Translations under genes and position numbers: made by a program
In this document: one piece after another, positions 16,485 through 24,647 of the stretch
Layout of the letters: the number at the start of each line of letters is the position of its first letter
Position numbering within the stretch: the stretch's first letter is position 1
Notes under the pieces: generated by a model
Database searches by the model: none
What the model was told of the DNA's origin: nothing
Seen by the model: the letters and a program-made list of their open reading frames with translations, nothing else
Source: JAAYJT01 sp037445555
GTDB taxonomy: Bacteria > Bacteroidota > Bacteroidia > Bacteroidales > JAAYJT01
NCBI GenBank assembly: GCA_037445555.1
Contig: JBBIKG010000002.1
Span: forward strand, 1 to 64,000
Reading direction: 5' to 3'
DNA: 64,000 nt

Positions 16485-17561
16485 ATGAAGTACCTCAACA
16501 CCGTCATAACCGGAACAGGCAGTTATATCCCAGACGTGGTGGTAAAAAACAGCCAGTTTGTCCGTCAGACATTTTTTGAAAAAGATCAAACCCCTATTGC
16601 AAGTCCGGGCGAAGAAGTGGTAAGTAAATTCAAAGATATCACAGGTATTTCCGAACGGCGTTATGTAAACAAAGACCAGGCATGCAGTGATATCGCCGCC
16701 ATTGCTGCGCGCAGAGCCATTGAAACAGCAGGCATAGACCCCGAAACCATCGATCAGATTATTTTGGCACACGATTTTGGCGATGTGATCAAAGGCACTA
16801 TTCAAACCGATATATTACCATCGCTTGCGGCACGCGTAAAAAACCAGCTGGGTATCCACAACCCCCATTGCGTGCCGTATGATATCATTTTCGGTTGCCC
16901 CGGCTGGGTACAGGGAGTCATCCAGGCGCATTCCTACATTCAATCAGGGCTCGCCAGGCGCTGCCTTGTACTCGGAGCCGAGACCCTTTCGAGGGTGGTG
17001 GACAACTTCGACCGTGATACTATGATTTTCAGCGACGGTGCAGGTGCAGCCATTGTGGAAGGATTGGAATCGGATGAGCAAACGGGGATACTCTCCCTGG
17101 CAGGTGTGTCGCACTGCGGCGAGGAACTTGGTTTTCTGTACCTGGGGAAATCGAATCAACCGGGCAATGGCGATGATACCCGCTACATTAAGATGCATGG
17201 TCGCAAAATTTATGAGTACTCTATTTCGAATGTTCCGGCCGCCATGAAGGAGGCTTTCGACAAAACCGGACTTTCGATCGAAACATTGAGCAAGGTATTG
17301 CTTCACCAGGCTAATGAGAAAATGGATGAGGCCATTGTCAAGCGGTTTTACAAGCTCTATGGGAAGGCGGTTGAGCTCAGCCAGGTGATGCCTATGAGTA
17401 TTCAGCAACTTGGCAACAGCTCAGTGGCTACCGTACCCACTCTCTACGATATGATTCTGAAAGGAGACCTTGAAGGGCATAGAATCCATGAAGGTGATAT
17501 ACTGATGTTTGCTTCTGTTGGCGCAGGGATGAGCATCAACGCCATTGTTTACCGCCAGTAA
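16485..17561 (+). CDS. FabH-like 3-oxoacyl-ACP synthase III
   Basis: 358 residues with the thiolase fold of KAS III enzymes. The catalytic triad is visible: Cys138 in IIFGCPGWVQGV, His274 in VLLHQANEKMDEA and Asn311 in QQLGNSSVATVPTL. The housekeeping FabH of Bacteroidota is usually ~335 residues and sits with plsX. This copy stands alone, so it may prime branched or specialised acyl chains. It is monocistronic; the convergent PagL-like gene ends 9 bp away, and a lipid A-acyl link is only suggested by that neighbour. Confidence 0.85.
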   Translation: MKYLNTVITGTGSYIPDVVVKNSQFVRQTFFEKDQTPIASPGEEVVSKFKDITGISERRYVNKDQACSDIAAIAARRAIETAGIDPETIDQIILAHDFGDVIKGTIQTDILPSLAARVKNQLGIHNPHCVPYDIIFGCPGWVQGVIQAHSYIQSGLARRCLVLGAETLSRVVDNFDRDTMIFSDGAGAAIVEGLESDEQTGILSLAGVSHCGEELGFLYLGKSNQPGNGDDTRYIKMHGRKIYEYSISNVPAAMKEAFDKTGLSIETLSKVLLHQANEKMDEAIVKRFYKLYGKAVELSQVMPMSIQQLGNSSVATVPTLYDMILKGDLEGHRIHEGDILMFASVGAGMSINAIVYRQ

Positions 17562-17570
17562 TATCCTCCT

Positions 17571-18710
17571 TTAGTCTCTTGAGGTTCTCCTGATGGAATG
17601 GTTTAGGAACGTATATCCCAGCCCGAATTGGGTGTATTCGGCTTTATTCTGATGCGCCTTAAGCACCATTGCCGCAAATAGCCTCTCCGACACGGCCACG
17701 CGTACTCCCACCTTCTGGTACATGGGTTTGATGGGTTCTGACTTGTAAAACAGATAAAGCCCCAGATTATACACGATCATTAATCGTTTGAAGTCGAGCT
17801 CAAAGGCCCCATACACCCCACTACGCAAAGAGCTGATGAAGGGATTTTCATCACCTGATTCATTCCGGAGATCCCTGACGGATTCGTTATAGAACAAGTC
17901 AACTCCAATTCCACCGCGCGTTTTCGGTAATGTCTGCACGGTCATATTCATCGTCAGATCACTCACCATATAAGTTGCCGGATCATAATCGAGTTGCATA
18001 TATCCGAGCGATCCAATGCACTGCAGTCGAAGCGTCGGGGAAAAAGTCACCAGCATCCGGTCACTTTCAAACCTCGGAGGTGTTGCATACGGATGTAAAT
18101 GATACCTAATTCCCAGGCTCACATCGTACATATTTATCCCTTTATTGGGCATCAGCACCGCTCCGTTCGAAAAGTGTGTTAGTCCGGTTCCTGCGGTGAT
18201 CCCGATATAAGGGGTAAGGTAGTAGACGTAAGTGAAATTAAGATTGACATGCGCATTAAAAGGCGCTCCGATAGCTTCGTTCAGGGGGTTAGTCAACGAA
18301 TCATAATGCTTGGTGAAATAGGCCAGGCCCAAAGAATATTTTAGCCGCATGGCAGAGCGGCTTTTTTCAAGGATGGGTATCTCCATAAAACCCAGAAATG
18401 AGAATACATTTCCGATAACATCATTCGTGCCTGGGCTTCCGGCATATACTCCGATCCCAAATGTCGGATAGCTGAAAATCCGGTTGAACACAGTCGGTTT
18501 CGCGCTTCGACGCGCCAGATTCAACTCAAAGGCAGGACTCACACCCATCGTATACGGACGCATATCGGCATAATGAGGAGCCACTCGGGTAGCGTGGGCC
18601 TGCAATGCCACGAATACGCCATCCTTAATGGTGTCAGAACCGGCGGCAACGCTGCAGGTCATTTTTATCAGCAGTGCTGCTATAAATACCGATCGTGATA
18701 GTACTGTCAT
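17571..18710 (-). CDS. PagL-like acyloxyacyl hydrolase / lipid A 3-O-deacylase family outer-membrane protein
   Basis: 379 residues with a signal peptide (MTVLSRSVFIAALLIKMTCSVAAG region). The C-terminal half has the PagL-type barrel motif: GTGLTHFSNGAVLMPNKGIN with His179 and Ser181 at the positions of the PagL catalytic His and Ser. The residue 12 positions after the Ser, where a Glu would be expected in the Pseudomonas enzyme, is Asn193. Whether it is catalytically active is therefore uncertain. The protein is larger than classic PagL (~170 residues) and may have another envelope role. Confidence 0.7.
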   Translation of the reverse strand: MTVLSRSVFIAALLIKMTCSVAAGSDTIKDGVFVALQAHATRVAPHYADMRPYTMGVSPAFELNLARRSAKPTVFNRIFSYPTFGIGVYAGSPGTNDVIGNVFSFLGFMEIPILEKSRSAMRLKYSLGLAYFTKHYDSLTNPLNEAIGAPFNAHVNLNFTYVYYLTPYIGITAGTGLTHFSNGAVLMPNKGINMYDVSLGIRYHLHPYATPPRFESDRMLVTFSPTLRLQCIGSLGYMQLDYDPATYMVSDLTMNMTVQTLPKTRGGIGVDLFYNESVRDLRNESGDENPFISSLRSGVYGAFELDFKRLMIVYNLGLYLFYKSEPIKPMYQKVGVRVAVSERLFAAMVLKAHQNKAEYTQFGLGYTFLNHSIRRTSRD

Positions 18711-18739
18711 GGTCTACCGGATGAACATTCAGCCATGCC

Positions 18740-18747
18740 CAAAGGTA
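18740..18747 (-). promoter_or_regulatory. -7 promoter element for the PagL-like gene
   Basis: CAAAGGTA on the plus strand reads TACCTTTG on the minus strand, an exact -7 consensus, 29 bp upstream of the ATG at 18710. It forms a divergent pair with the promoter of the WD40 gene. Confidence 0.5.
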
Positions 18748-18840
18748 TAAAATTGCTGTGAGCCGGGAATAACCGGTTTCATACACGACATTTACCGAGG
18801 AAATACTTTTTCGTTGCCACCTTCATTTATGTGTAATGCA

Positions 18841-18872
18841 GTTGAGTGATGCTACAACTTGTTATACATTTG
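18841..18872 (+). promoter_or_regulatory. Promoter of the WD40 / TonB-receptor operon
   Basis: GTTG (18841-18844) followed after exactly 20 bp by TACATTTG (18865-18872) fits the Bacteroidetes sigma-factor consensus TTTG-N19-21-TAnnTTTG with one mismatch. It is the best full promoter in the window. The leader to the ATG at 18895 is ~20 nt, which rules out the upstream TTG at 18859 as start. Confidence 0.6.
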
Positions 18873-18894
18873 TAATCTACCAGGCTCCTGCGCT

Positions 18895-20544
18895 ATGCCC
18901 CCAAGACAGACAAAACACACCCATAACTTGTTATTGCTCGCACTTATTCTCCTGGTGGTCATAATTTTATCAGTGGATCAAATATGCAAATATGAACGCA
19001 AGGCAAAACAGGCAGGTGAGCAAGCATCCTTTCAGGAAGAACATCTTGACTCCGCACATCAAAAGATGCGTCGTCTGGAGATAGAAAACCAGGATTTGAA
19101 AAAACTTGCCCGAAGGCAGGAAATACAGGTAGATTCACTGAACGATGTCACCGTTGAACAGAAACTGCATTCCCTGAGAAAAGAAATTCAGTTGCAGCAT
19201 GGGCTTAAGGCACTTTCAGAGGAACGCAATCAACTTCTGTTAAAGGTTGAAGAAATATCAAAGAAATTAAGCCTCCAGGCAGCTAATATCAACCTGCTTA
19301 ATGACAGACTAAAGGATCAGGCTAATCTTCTTGCTACACTGGAAGGAATCAGGATAAAAGAGCTTTCAAGATCAGTAGCATTATCTGCCCGACAGCAGGC
19401 GGAATCGGGTAATCTGGCCACCGCTTCGCTGCTGCTGATGGAAGCGTATAAGCTCAGGCAACAATCGGGGCAGGTGTCATCTTCCGGTGACTTGCAGGCA
19501 ATTCTGTTGAAACTGGCGCTGAAACAGGTGATTCCGGTTGCCCATACCGATAACATTCGGCAGGTTTTTTGGCACCAGGGAACATCGGGTATCATCACCG
19601 GAGGGGATGACGGACGAATTGAACGATGGCAGATTGACACTATCAATAACAGCTACAAGCTGTCAGATGAGCTGTATGCAGGTGAATCAGCCATCAGGTC
19701 ACTTGGCGTGGCGGCAGATGGCAAATGGGTGTTTGCCGGCACCAGCAACGGTAAGCTTCTACTATGGAATACTGAAGATCCCGGCATCGTGCCGATGGTG
19801 CCCAAGGCACATTCAGATGTTGTCAGCTCTATTGTCATCGATTACCAGCGAAATGTGTTCTACACCGGTGGTTACGACGGCCGGGTGGTGCAATGGAATT
19901 ATGACGGCAATGAAATTATGAGCCCGAGGGCACAGCGGGATAATAACCGAATACTGTGTATGGCCATACATACTGGCCTAAAGCTGCTTGTGTGGAGCGA
20001 TGGGCAAAGAAACATTACAACATGGTCTTCAGAGGGAAAACAACCAGCGATTGCACACTCTGAGTGGCCTGTAACAGCCATGTCTTTTACGCCCGACGGA
20101 ACCCGACTGGTATGCGGAGATGAACTCGGCAAAATAACTGTGTACTCATTCCCTGATATGAACATACTTTCTTCTGGATCGGTGCATATTTCTGCTATAA
20201 CACAGATCTGTATTCATCCTTCGAAGCCACTCGCATACACCTGTGGGCTGGACGGACAGGTAAATCAGATTTCATTAGACACAGGTGAGGTTGTAAATAT
20301 CGTTTCGGGCAAGGGCTGGCTGCATTCAATTTCATTAGTCCTTTCCGGAAATCACCTGGCTGTGCCCTGTAAGCAGGAAAAAATTATACTTATCCCGCTT
20401 GATGAGGCAAAGACGCTGCAGGCACTTTGCAAGCAGACTGGGCGGTCATTAAAAAGAGAAGAATGGGACAATTTTGTCAGCCCCTATGTTCCCTATTCTC
20501 CCTGCTGCGATGGCAATAAACTGACTGAAATTGTCATCCCATGA
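18895..20544 (+). CDS. Membrane-anchored coiled-coil WD40-repeat protein
   Basis: 549 residues. A basic N-terminus is followed by one transmembrane helix (residues ~11-27, LLLLALILLVVIILSV), a long coiled coil (~35-150), then a helical linker ARQQAESGNLATASLLLMEA and seven-bladed-type WD40 repeats (~200-520; e.g. GGDDGRIERWQID, AGTSNGKLLLWNTED, GGYDGRVVQWNYD). The tail LCKQTGRSLKREEWDNFVSP resembles the C-terminal tail of WD40 modules in nSTAND-type NTPases, but no NTPase is present. Cell location: inner membrane with WD40 on one side, orientation unknown. It overlaps the downstream TonB receptor by 4 bp (ATGA), so the two products are coupled. Function unknown. Confidence 0.85.
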   Translation: MPPRQTKHTHNLLLLALILLVVIILSVDQICKYERKAKQAGEQASFQEEHLDSAHQKMRRLEIENQDLKKLARRQEIQVDSLNDVTVEQKLHSLRKEIQLQHGLKALSEERNQLLLKVEEISKKLSLQAANINLLNDRLKDQANLLATLEGIRIKELSRSVALSARQQAESGNLATASLLLMEAYKLRQQSGQVSSSGDLQAILLKLALKQVIPVAHTDNIRQVFWHQGTSGIITGGDDGRIERWQIDTINNSYKLSDELYAGESAIRSLGVAADGKWVFAGTSNGKLLLWNTEDPGIVPMVPKAHSDVVSSIVIDYQRNVFYTGGYDGRVVQWNYDGNEIMSPRAQRDNNRILCMAIHTGLKLLVWSDGQRNITTWSSEGKQPAIAHSEWPVTAMSFTPDGTRLVCGDELGKITVYSFPDMNILSSGSVHISAITQICIHPSKPLAYTCGLDGQVNQISLDTGEVVNIVSGKGWLHSISLVLSGNHLAVPCKQEKIILIPLDEAKTLQALCKQTGRSLKREEWDNFVSPYVPYSPCCDGNKLTEIVIP

Positions 20545-23165
20545 AAAGCAAAGTATTTATTGTGTGCGTGGTGATCGCTTTGGTTAGCATCGGGGGAGCT
20601 GTGAGAGGACAGTGCAGCAGAGAGCATACCGATCAGGCGCGACAACTTTTATCGGCAGGAATGTTCTCTAAGACAGATGAGCTATTGCGGCCCTGCCTCC
20701 AGTCGTTTGATAAAAGGACACTCCAAGAGGCCTATTATTTAATGGCTATCAAATGCCTGGCACAGGATTCCGCAGCCACAGCAGAACATTGGGTAACCCG
20801 GTTGCTGGTGAACGATCCGGGGTTTAATGCATCAGATCATGACCCGATTAGTTTCGTCAGGCTACTGGAAAAACATCGCTCACGGTTAAGCTATCGCACG
20901 GTGTCTTCGGTTTCAAGGCAGGATGAATCTGTGGATCAGGCGGCAGCATTTACTATTGTTCTCTCGTCAGATGAGATACAGCGCAGAGGCTATCAAAGCC
21001 TTGAACAAGCGATTACTGACCTGCCCGGTTTTGACATTTCGCGAACCTACGGCGCCACAACAGCCTCAATATATATGCGCGGCTATCGTTCAGTGGGAAA
21101 TGGCGGATTTCAGCTATTGGTCGACGGTGTACCGGTAAATGACCTGTGGACCAACCTTGCCTTGCTTTCATACCAATACCCGCTATCGAACATTAAACGA
21201 ATCGAAGCGGTCTATGGGCCGGCAGGACTGTTCTACGGAGCCAATGCCAGTCAGGGTGCCATTCACATCATCACAAAAACACCTAAAGAATTGGTTTACA
21301 AATCCTTTCCCGGGGTGATCTATACCATGGAAAATGCCACCTACAAGACACGGTCGGCTGATCTTACACTGGCAGGACAGTATAAAAGTCTTGGATTATC
21401 GGTAACGATTAAGAAATATAACAGCATTGAGCAAAAGCTTTCAGCATTTGCGCCTTACGATTTTGACACTGCTTTTTACAATTCAGTAAACTATCGTGAG
21501 TTGCTGGGCATCACCGAAAATGCAGCCAGCTGGGCAAAAACATACCAAGCCGATAGTCACCCGTATTTTCAGGTTGTGCGTTCGGCAACAGGAGATACAC
21601 AGGCAGTAATGCTGACCCCCTGGGGCGAGCGTGTGGCAAGGCATCTCGACAAGTATGGTGTTTTGGAAGGCATAAACCAACATACGCCCAGGCACACCAA
21701 TCTCTCAGACCATTGGTACTACGGCGCAAGAGTGCATGCCGGAGATCTGGTTCTGGGATTTGAAACATGGAAACACAAACAAGGGGCGCTCAATGCCTAT
21801 ACCGACCAGTATTATGCGGCCGCCATCAATTCAAATGCATGGGTATATTCTCAGTCACATATCTTCGCCAGATACCGGGCTAAATTGTCAGAACGTGTTG
21901 CACTCAGCCACATATCCTATTATCGCCAGGGAGGAACGGATGCTGCTACCCGGTTGGTGTATATGGACAATTATTCGAATGGTGGGATGCCATTGCACAA
22001 GCTGATGACCAACACTTTGGGGCGGTGGAACAACCTTTACCTGTACCAGTTGTCGAGGCAATTTTCGACCGAGACGATGATGTGCTTTCAGCCAACACAG
22101 CATCTGGCGATGACTGCAGGTACTCAGTATACTATTACTTCACATCCGTCGCATTACCGCGTGCTTCTGAACCCGACTTTAAACCAAGACATTGTTACCG
22201 AAGGAGGATATTATCCCACTGATACTCTATCGGGTAGTTCTATGGAGGTGAGCAATATCAGCATTTACTTCCAGGCTGATTATCGGGTATTTCCATGGTT
22301 ATCAATAAATGCCGGACTGCGGGCGGAGCATCAATCCGAGCGCAGACTTGCAGGCTACGGAACGGTGGTATATGGCCGATATGCATTCATCGCAAAACAT
22401 AAGAATATGACATTTAAAGCCATATACGCGAATGGCCGGAATGAGTGGTTAAATGATCCGGAACCTTTGCGTTATGCTTATCGGTCGATTACTAATACCC
22501 GTCAAAAGCCTGACTACGTGAACAACCTTGAACTGGTGGCTTCTCATAACCTGGTATCAGGGGGGATAGTTGCGGTTTCAATTTTTAACACATGGACGGG
22601 TAAGCCGGATGGCATCACACCTTATGCAAAAACAAATTATGCACAGAGCGGGAGCCTGATGGGCAGGCAACTAAGGATACTTGGAGTCAATAGTTACATT
22701 CAACACAGATGGCGATTCCTGACAACAAATATCAATTATTCGTATTGCCATCCTATGGCGAGGATGAAGATGGGCAACGACGATCAAGGATGGGTCCGGG
22801 TGGCAGATATTGCCAGCCATAGGGTGAATGTTTCGGCCGGTACGTATCTAATGAAAAAACTGGAGTTTAGTCTCCGGTTCAATTACATGAGCCAACGACC
22901 AGCCGGAACAGGCACAACCGTTCCGCGCAACATGGATTCCTTCCCGGGGGTAGCTACTTTGCATGCTTCTTTCAGTTATAAAAACCTGCAGCCAGGGCTG
23001 AATCTTCAGGCCACAATTAACAATCTTACGAATGCATCCTATGCAGACCCCGGTATCGGTGCCGCCGATGGTAGCTATTACTCATCCTTCATCCCGCAAC
23101 ACGGGCTTGTTTTCAGTATTCGCGCTACCTACAATCTGAGAAATAGTTTCGTAGAGAGTTTTTAA
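20541..23165 (+). CDS. TonB-dependent receptor with N-terminal helical-repeat domain
   Basis: 874 residues. Signal peptide (cleavage near AVRGQ, residue ~24). Instead of the usual carboxypeptidase-like beta domain, residues ~25-115 form helical repeat-like sequence (TDQARQLLSAGMFSKTDELL, LQEAYYLMAIKCLAQDSAAT). Then comes a plug domain (VLSSDEIQRRGYQSLEQAIT, LVDGVPVNDLW, RIEAVYGPAGLFYGANASQG) and a 22-strand barrel ending in TYNLRNSFVESF. No SusD partner follows. The start codon overlaps the WD40 gene stop. Substrate unknown; the helical domain would sit in the periplasm where it could contact the WD40 protein. Confidence 0.88.
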   Translation: MKSKVFIVCVVIALVSIGGAVRGQCSREHTDQARQLLSAGMFSKTDELLRPCLQSFDKRTLQEAYYLMAIKCLAQDSAATAEHWVTRLLVNDPGFNASDHDPISFVRLLEKHRSRLSYRTVSSVSRQDESVDQAAAFTIVLSSDEIQRRGYQSLEQAITDLPGFDISRTYGATTASIYMRGYRSVGNGGFQLLVDGVPVNDLWTNLALLSYQYPLSNIKRIEAVYGPAGLFYGANASQGAIHIITKTPKELVYKSFPGVIYTMENATYKTRSADLTLAGQYKSLGLSVTIKKYNSIEQKLSAFAPYDFDTAFYNSVNYRELLGITENAASWAKTYQADSHPYFQVVRSATGDTQAVMLTPWGERVARHLDKYGVLEGINQHTPRHTNLSDHWYYGARVHAGDLVLGFETWKHKQGALNAYTDQYYAAAINSNAWVYSQSHIFARYRAKLSERVALSHISYYRQGGTDAATRLVYMDNYSNGGMPLHKLMTNTLGRWNNLYLYQLSRQFSTETMMCFQPTQHLAMTAGTQYTITSHPSHYRVLLNPTLNQDIVTEGGYYPTDTLSGSSMEVSNISIYFQADYRVFPWLSINAGLRAEHQSERRLAGYGTVVYGRYAFIAKHKNMTFKAIYANGRNEWLNDPEPLRYAYRSITNTRQKPDYVNNLELVASHNLVSGGIVAVSIFNTWTGKPDGITPYAKTNYAQSGSLMGRQLRILGVNSYIQHRWRFLTTNINYSYCHPMARMKMGNDDQGWVRVADIASHRVNVSAGTYLMKKLEFSLRFNYMSQRPAGTGTTVPRNMDSFPGVATLHASFSYKNLQPGLNLQATINNLTNASYADPGIGAADGSYYSSFIPQHGLVFSIRATYNLRNSFVESF

Positions 23166-23191
23166 TAAATTATCTTCGCAAAAAATGCCCT

Positions 23192-23902
23192 ATGCTCGAA
23201 AATTATCCAACTGAGAATATCTTGTTCCTGGATATTGAAACTACACCACAGTATCCTGCCTATCATCTTTTACCCGCTCACTTGCAGAAATTATGGGATG
23301 CCAAAGCATCACGCATCAGACAGGCGGACAATGAACCGGTTGAAATAACCTATCAGCGGGCAGGCATTTATGCTGAATTCGGCAAAATCATCTGCATCTC
23401 CGTTGGCAAGCTCAGCCACGGGAAATTCAGAATAATATCATTTTCAGGGCATAACGAAAAGGAGTTGCTTCAGAGTTTTTCGGATCTGATAAACAAGGGA
23501 ATTTTCCAACGGGGATGGTTCATATGCGCTCACAATGGCAAGGAGTTTGACTTTCCCTTCATTGCAAGGCGTATGCTCATCAATGGGCTGAGGATTCCTT
23601 CACTGCTCGATCTGTCAGGGAAGAAACCCTGGGAAGTTGCCCACCTCGATACGATGGAACTTTGGCGATTTGGCGACTACAAAAGCTATACCTCGCTTGA
23701 ACTGTTGGCAACCATTTTCAACCTGCCCACTCCAAAAGATGATATACGCGGAAGCGATGTGGCCAGAGTTTATTACGAGGAAAAAAACCTGGAGCGCATA
23801 GTAATGTATTGCGAAAAGGATGTGGCCAGCATAGCCCGTTTGTTTTTACGCTACAAAGGAGAACCGATTTTCAGCGACGAGGACATTGAAAGAAACTTCT
23901 GA
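23192..23902 (+). CDS. PolB-type 3'-5' exonuclease-like protein (RNase H fold)
   Basis: 236 residues matching the stand-alone 3'-5' exonuclease related to the DNA polymerase B proofreading domain. The DEDDy residues are visible: Asp14 and Glu16 in LFLDIETTP, the second Asp in CAHNGKEFDFPF, and the Tyr/Asp pair in MYCEKDVASIARLF. Expected to degrade single-stranded DNA ends in a metal-dependent way. The -7-like element TATCTTCG (23171-23178) just upstream could drive it and the following FKBP gene. Confidence 0.85.
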   Translation: MLENYPTENILFLDIETTPQYPAYHLLPAHLQKLWDAKASRIRQADNEPVEITYQRAGIYAEFGKIICISVGKLSHGKFRIISFSGHNEKELLQSFSDLINKGIFQRGWFICAHNGKEFDFPFIARRMLINGLRIPSLLDLSGKKPWEVAHLDTMELWRFGDYKSYTSLELLATIFNLPTPKDDIRGSDVARVYYEEKNLERIVMYCEKDVASIARLFLRYKGEPIFSDEDIERNF

Positions 23903-23921
23903 ACAATAAATACGGATACCT

Positions 23922-24647
23922 ATGAAGACAATTTTACTCGGTTTGCTGACACTGGCAATGATCTTACCTGTGTATGGGCAGCGCTCAAAAAATACAAAGC
24001 CTAAACTGCCGACTGAAACTGAACGATTCAAGCTGAACAGTTTTAACGATACGGTCAACTACATCATAGGCAGCGACATTGCCTATACTTTGAAGCGAAA
24101 CGGTCTGGATATCAGTGCCCCGGCCCTGTTGCAGGGACTGCAAGATGCCATTGAAGGTAAGGATTCACTATTTTCCATCGAGCAGTCCGAAGCTATCATA
24201 CATCGTTTTACCCAACAAATGGCAGAAACACAAAGAAGTGAGGTACAATCATCAGAGCCTCAGCAAACTATGGATGGCGCAACATTTTTATCTGAAAACA
24301 AGAGCAACCCTGATGTGGTGCAAACTGCGAGTGGACTGCAATATATTGTCATCCAAATAGGAGAAGGGGAATCGCCCACTTCAACATCAAAAATTACCGT
24401 TCATTATCGCGGCAGCCTGATTGACGGCAGTGTTTTTGATTCGTCATATGACCGTGGCGTACCTGCCACCTTTGAGCTTAACCGGCTTATTCGCGGGTGG
24501 GTAGAAGGTATCCAGCTAATGAAACGCGGTGCAAAATTCATCTTCTTTGTCCCTCCCGACCTCGGATATGGCGAGCGTGAGAAACCGCGTATACCGCCAA
24601 ACTCGGTATTGGTGTTTGAAGTCGAGCTGATCGATTTTGAAAACTAA
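23922..24647 (+). CDS. FKBP-type peptidyl-prolyl cis-trans isomerase (exported)
   Basis: 241 residues with a signal peptide MKTILLGLLTLAMILPVYG cleaved before QRSK. An FKBP-N-type dimerisation domain (~30-110, with DTVNYIIGSDIAYTLKRNGL) precedes the catalytic FKBP domain (~130-241) with VHYRGSLIDGSVFDSSYDRG, FELNRLIRGWVEGIQLMKRG and IPPNSVLVFEVELIDF. It is a periplasmic folding catalyst of the FkpA/Mip type. Its stop overlaps the stop of the convergent TlpA-like gene by 4 bp. Confidence 0.94.
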   Translation: MKTILLGLLTLAMILPVYGQRSKNTKPKLPTETERFKLNSFNDTVNYIIGSDIAYTLKRNGLDISAPALLQGLQDAIEGKDSLFSIEQSEAIIHRFTQQMAETQRSEVQSSEPQQTMDGATFLSENKSNPDVVQTASGLQYIVIQIGEGESPTSTSKITVHYRGSLIDGSVFDSSYDRGVPATFELNRLIRGWVEGIQLMKRGAKFIFFVPPDLGYGEREKPRIPPNSVLVFEVELIDFEN

